Of a DNA stretch of 64,000 bases, positions 61,702-64,000 are shown piece after piece. The stretch is taken from assembly GCA_038120295.1 (NCBI GenBank), contig JAYOLL010000006.1, positions 1 through 64,000 on the forward strand. Direction: 5' to 3'. Position 1 is the first letter of the stretch. Each line of letters starts with the position of its first letter. Position numbers and translations under genes: made by a program. This DNA comes from JAYOEY01 sp038120295. Lineage in GTDB: Bacteria; Pseudomonadota; Alphaproteobacteria; MPNO01; UBA2964. The notes below the pieces were generated by a model that saw only the letters and a list, made by a program, of their open reading frames with translations, ran no database searches and was not told the DNA's origin.

Positions 61702-64000
61702 ATGAACGCGACATCCAAAATCGGAACTCTGAAAGAGCTGGAGAGAAAAACGCTCTGGCTTTCCTCCTGGATGATCCACCACGCCAACCATCTGCGGGGC
61801 GATCCGTCAGGCCTCAAAGTCGGCGGCCATCAAGCTTCCTGCGCGTCGTCTGTTTCCATCATGACGGCCCTCTATTTCTCCGCGCTGCGCGCAAATGACC
61901 GTGTAGCGGTTAAACCGCACGCCTCCCCCGTGCTTCACGCAATTCAGTATCTGCTGGGCAACCAGACCGTGGAGAATATGAAACGGTTCCGGGCGCTGGG
62001 CGGCGCGCAGGCATACCCGTCGCGGACCAAGGACACGATCCCGGTGGATTTTTCGACCGGGTCGGTAGGGCTCGGCGCGGCCATCACCTCCTTTGCCTCC
62101 ATCTTGCAGGATTATCTGCAGGCGAAGGGTCGTATCGAGGACAGCGATATGGGCCGCATGATCGCCCTCGTGGGCGATGCCGAGCTGGACGAAGGCAACA
62201 TATACGAGTGCCTCCTGGAGGGCTGGAAACACGATCTGCGCAATACATGGTGGATCGTCGATTACAACCGTCAGAGCCTCGACGGAATTGCGCATGAGGA
62301 TATCGGCGCCCGCATACGCGACATGTTCGAAAGCTTCGGCTGGAATGTCGTGACGCTCAAATACGGCAAAATGCAGGAAGAAGCCTTTCGCGAACCAGGC
62401 GGCGACGCGTTACGGGACTGGATCGACCGGTGCCCCAACACGCTGTATTCGTCTCTGTCCTATCGCGGCGGCAACGCATGGCGCGATCAGATCCTGTCCG
62501 ATATCGGCGATATCTCGGGAATCCCGGAACTGATCGACCGCCGCAGCGACGACGAGCTCGCCGCGCTGATGGGCAATCTGGGCGGCCACTGCATGCCGTC
62601 TCTGACCAAAGCCTTCGCTGGCGTATCCCACGACAGCCCGACCTGCTTCATGTGCTACACCGTCAAAGGCTGGGGTCTGCCGCTGGCCGGGCACAAGGAT
62701 AACCACGCCGGCATCATGTCGCCCGACCAGATCGAGCTGTTGCGTGATGCGATGAATATACGGCCCGGTTACGAGTGGGATGCCTTCGAAGGCATGAGTT
62801 CTCCTGAAGCAGCCCAGGCGTTCCTCTCGAGTTCGTCTCTGCGGAGCCAGCCAATCAGCCGCCAAGGAACAGCCCGTGTTGAAATTGAGCCGATCGTTCC
62901 ACCATCGGACCGAAAAATTTCGATCCAGGCAGGGTTTGGCAAAATACTTCAGGCCATGGCGCGGGAAGGCAGCGACGGGGCGGACCGTATCGTTACTTTC
63001 TCTCCTGATGTGGCTTCGTCAACCAATTTAGGGCCCTGGATCAACCGCCGAAACCTGTACGCCCGATCCGACCGCGCCGACCTGTTTCACGAACATAAGA
63101 TTCCCAGCACCCAGAAATGGATAGCGGGGCCCGGTGGTCAGCATATCGAGCTGGGCATCGCCGAAACCAACCTGTTCCTGGCGCTGGGTGCCGCCGGGCT
63201 TTCGCATAAGCTGTTCGGCGAACGGCTCCTGCCAATCGGTACCGTGTACGATCCTTTTATCGCACGGGGTCTCGATGCGCTGAACTATGCCTGCTACCTG
63301 GACTCCCGCTTCATGCTGATCGCGACCCCGTCAGGTGTGACTCTGGCGCCGGAGGGCGGAGCGCATCAGTCGATTTCTAGTCCTTTGATCGGTATGGGAC
63401 AGGACGGGCTGGCCTCCTTCGAACCTGCCTATGTCGACGAGCTCGCCGTGATCATGGAATGGGCATTCGACTACATGCAACGCGAGAAAAACAGCGAGAC
63501 CACCGCTCAGGACTGGCTACGGGATACCGCAGGCGGATCGGTCTATATCCGGGGAACGACCAGGGCGCTCGAACAGCCAGTTCGATACATCGACGCCGAG
63601 ATGCGCGACGCAATAGTAAGCGGTGGATACTGGGCACGAAAACCGGGTGCCAACTGCGATCTGGTTATCGCCTATCAGGGCGCCATCGCGCCGGAAGCTG
63701 AAATGGCATGCGGCCTGCTGGCAGAGGACCGACGCGAGATCGGCCTTCTGGCTGTTACGTCGGCCGACCGGCTCAACGCCGGTTGGCAGGCGGCGCGGCG
63801 CGCGCGTGCCGAAGGAAAACGCGGTGCCTGGAGCCACGCAGAGGCTCTGATTGGAGACATCCCGGCCGGAACGCCGATCATAACGATCATCGACGGGCAC
63901 CCGGCGACTCTTTCCTGGCTGGGCGGCGTCTTCGGAAACCCCGTCCATTCGCTGGGCGTGGAATATTTCGGTCAAAGCGGCACGATCGAAGAGCTCTATC
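61702..64000 (+). CDS. homodimeric thiamine-diphosphate 2-oxoacid dehydrogenase E1 (MdeB/AceE-like), 3' end cut by the window
   Basis: At least 766 residues are encoded; the frame has no stop before 64000, so the C-terminus is outside. The thiamine diphosphate motif is ALVGDAELDEGNIYECLLEG (near residues 156-175) followed by the Asn-containing VDYNRQSLDG. This is the AceE/transketolase pattern with GDA in place of GDG. It is a homodimeric pyruvate- or 2-oxobutyrate-type E1. The start at 61702 has GGAG at the right distance; the ATG just before it is the alternative. The divergent Lrp gene suggests amino-acid-linked control. Confidence 0.88.
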   Translation, partial: MNATSKIGTLKELERKTLWLSSWMIHHANHLRGDPSGLKVGGHQASCASSVSIMTALYFSALRANDRVAVKPHASPVLHAIQYLLGNQTVENMKRFRALGGAQAYPSRTKDTIPVDFSTGSVGLGAAITSFASILQDYLQAKGRIEDSDMGRMIALVGDAELDEGNIYECLLEGWKHDLRNTWWIVDYNRQSLDGIAHEDIGARIRDMFESFGWNVVTLKYGKMQEEAFREPGGDALRDWIDRCPNTLYSSLSYRGGNAWRDQILSDIGDISGIPELIDRRSDDELAALMGNLGGHCMPSLTKAFAGVSHDSPTCFMCYTVKGWGLPLAGHKDNHAGIMSPDQIELLRDAMNIRPGYEWDAFEGMSSPEAAQAFLSSSSLRSQPISRQGTARVEIEPIVPPSDRKISIQAGFGKILQAMAREGSDGADRIVTFSPDVASSTNLGPWINRRNLYARSDRADLFHEHKIPSTQKWIAGPGGQHIELGIAETNLFLALGAAGLSHKLFGERLLPIGTVYDPFIARGLDALNYACYLDSRFMLIATPSGVTLAPEGGAHQSISSPLIGMGQDGLASFEPAYVDELAVIMEWAFDYMQREKNSETTAQDWLRDTAGGSVYIRGTTRALEQPVRYIDAEMRDAIVSGGYWARKPGANCDLVIAYQGAIAPEAEMACGLLAEDRREIGLLAVTSADRLNAGWQAARRARAEGKRGAWSHAEALIGDIPAGTPIITIIDGHPATLSWLGGVFGNPVHSLGVEYFGQSGTIEELY

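Overview
The window is GC-rich, gene-dense DNA that looks like the chromosome of an alphaproteobacterium, most likely Rhodospirillales-like. The basis is a recA-alaS pair with LexA boxes of the alphaproteobacterial type (GTTC-N7-GTTC), a CckA-type hybrid histidine kinase, a bactofilin, and many TRAP/TTT solute-binding proteins and ring-cleavage or decarboxylase families. No rRNA, tRNA, CRISPR array, insertion sequence or phage gene was seen. Genus-level placement is not possible from this sequence alone.

Layout. 1-6.4 kb: an acyl-CoA ligase, a LysM protein, two c-type cytochromes, a LOG-family protein and a small membrane/HTH-like protein whose frame carries a TGA. 6.4-14 kb: alaS and recA on the minus strand, divergent from a Lon-like AAA+ protease and a UspA-like protein; two LexA boxes lie between recA and the protease. 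14-21 kb: an unrecognised 457-residue protein, an M23 peptidase, CckA, and small enzymes. 21-26 kb: a tightly coupled minus-strand operon of three glycosyltransferases and an asparagine-synthase-type amidotransferase, probably for a surface glycan. 26-29 kb: YgfZ, bactofilin, and a sugar-dehydrogenase-fold lipoprotein. 29-61 kb: a long catabolic stretch. It contains a Rieske dioxygenase divergent from a UbiD-type decarboxylase, a TRAP-TAXI/HyuAB/thioesterase/LOG operon, a dienelactone hydrolase/maleylacetate reductase/hydrolase/LLM oxidoreductase operon, an FAD monooxygenase, a class II aldolase, an MFS and an AbrB-type transporter, and a flavoprotein with two MetE-core proteins next to a gentisate-dioxygenase-like cupin. 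61-64 kb: an Lrp regulator divergent from a thiamine-diphosphate 2-oxoacid dehydrogenase E1, which runs off the end of the window.

The most notable item is a thioredoxin-peroxidase (Bcp-type peroxiredoxin) gene at 53690-54142. Its peroxidatic cysteine codon is TGA, and a hairpin matching the bacterial SECIS pattern follows 15 nt later, so it is probably a selenoprotein. The usual second (resolving) cysteine is absent. Right beside it is a decayed dienelactone-hydrolase remnant.

Other disrupted frames are an amber codon in a Sel1/lytic-transglycosylase gene, a TGA in the small protein at 6.1 kb, and a probable frameshift at the 5' end of cckA. These could be real mutations or assembly errors, so the TGA in the peroxiredoxin rests on position and hairpin, not on the stop codon alone.
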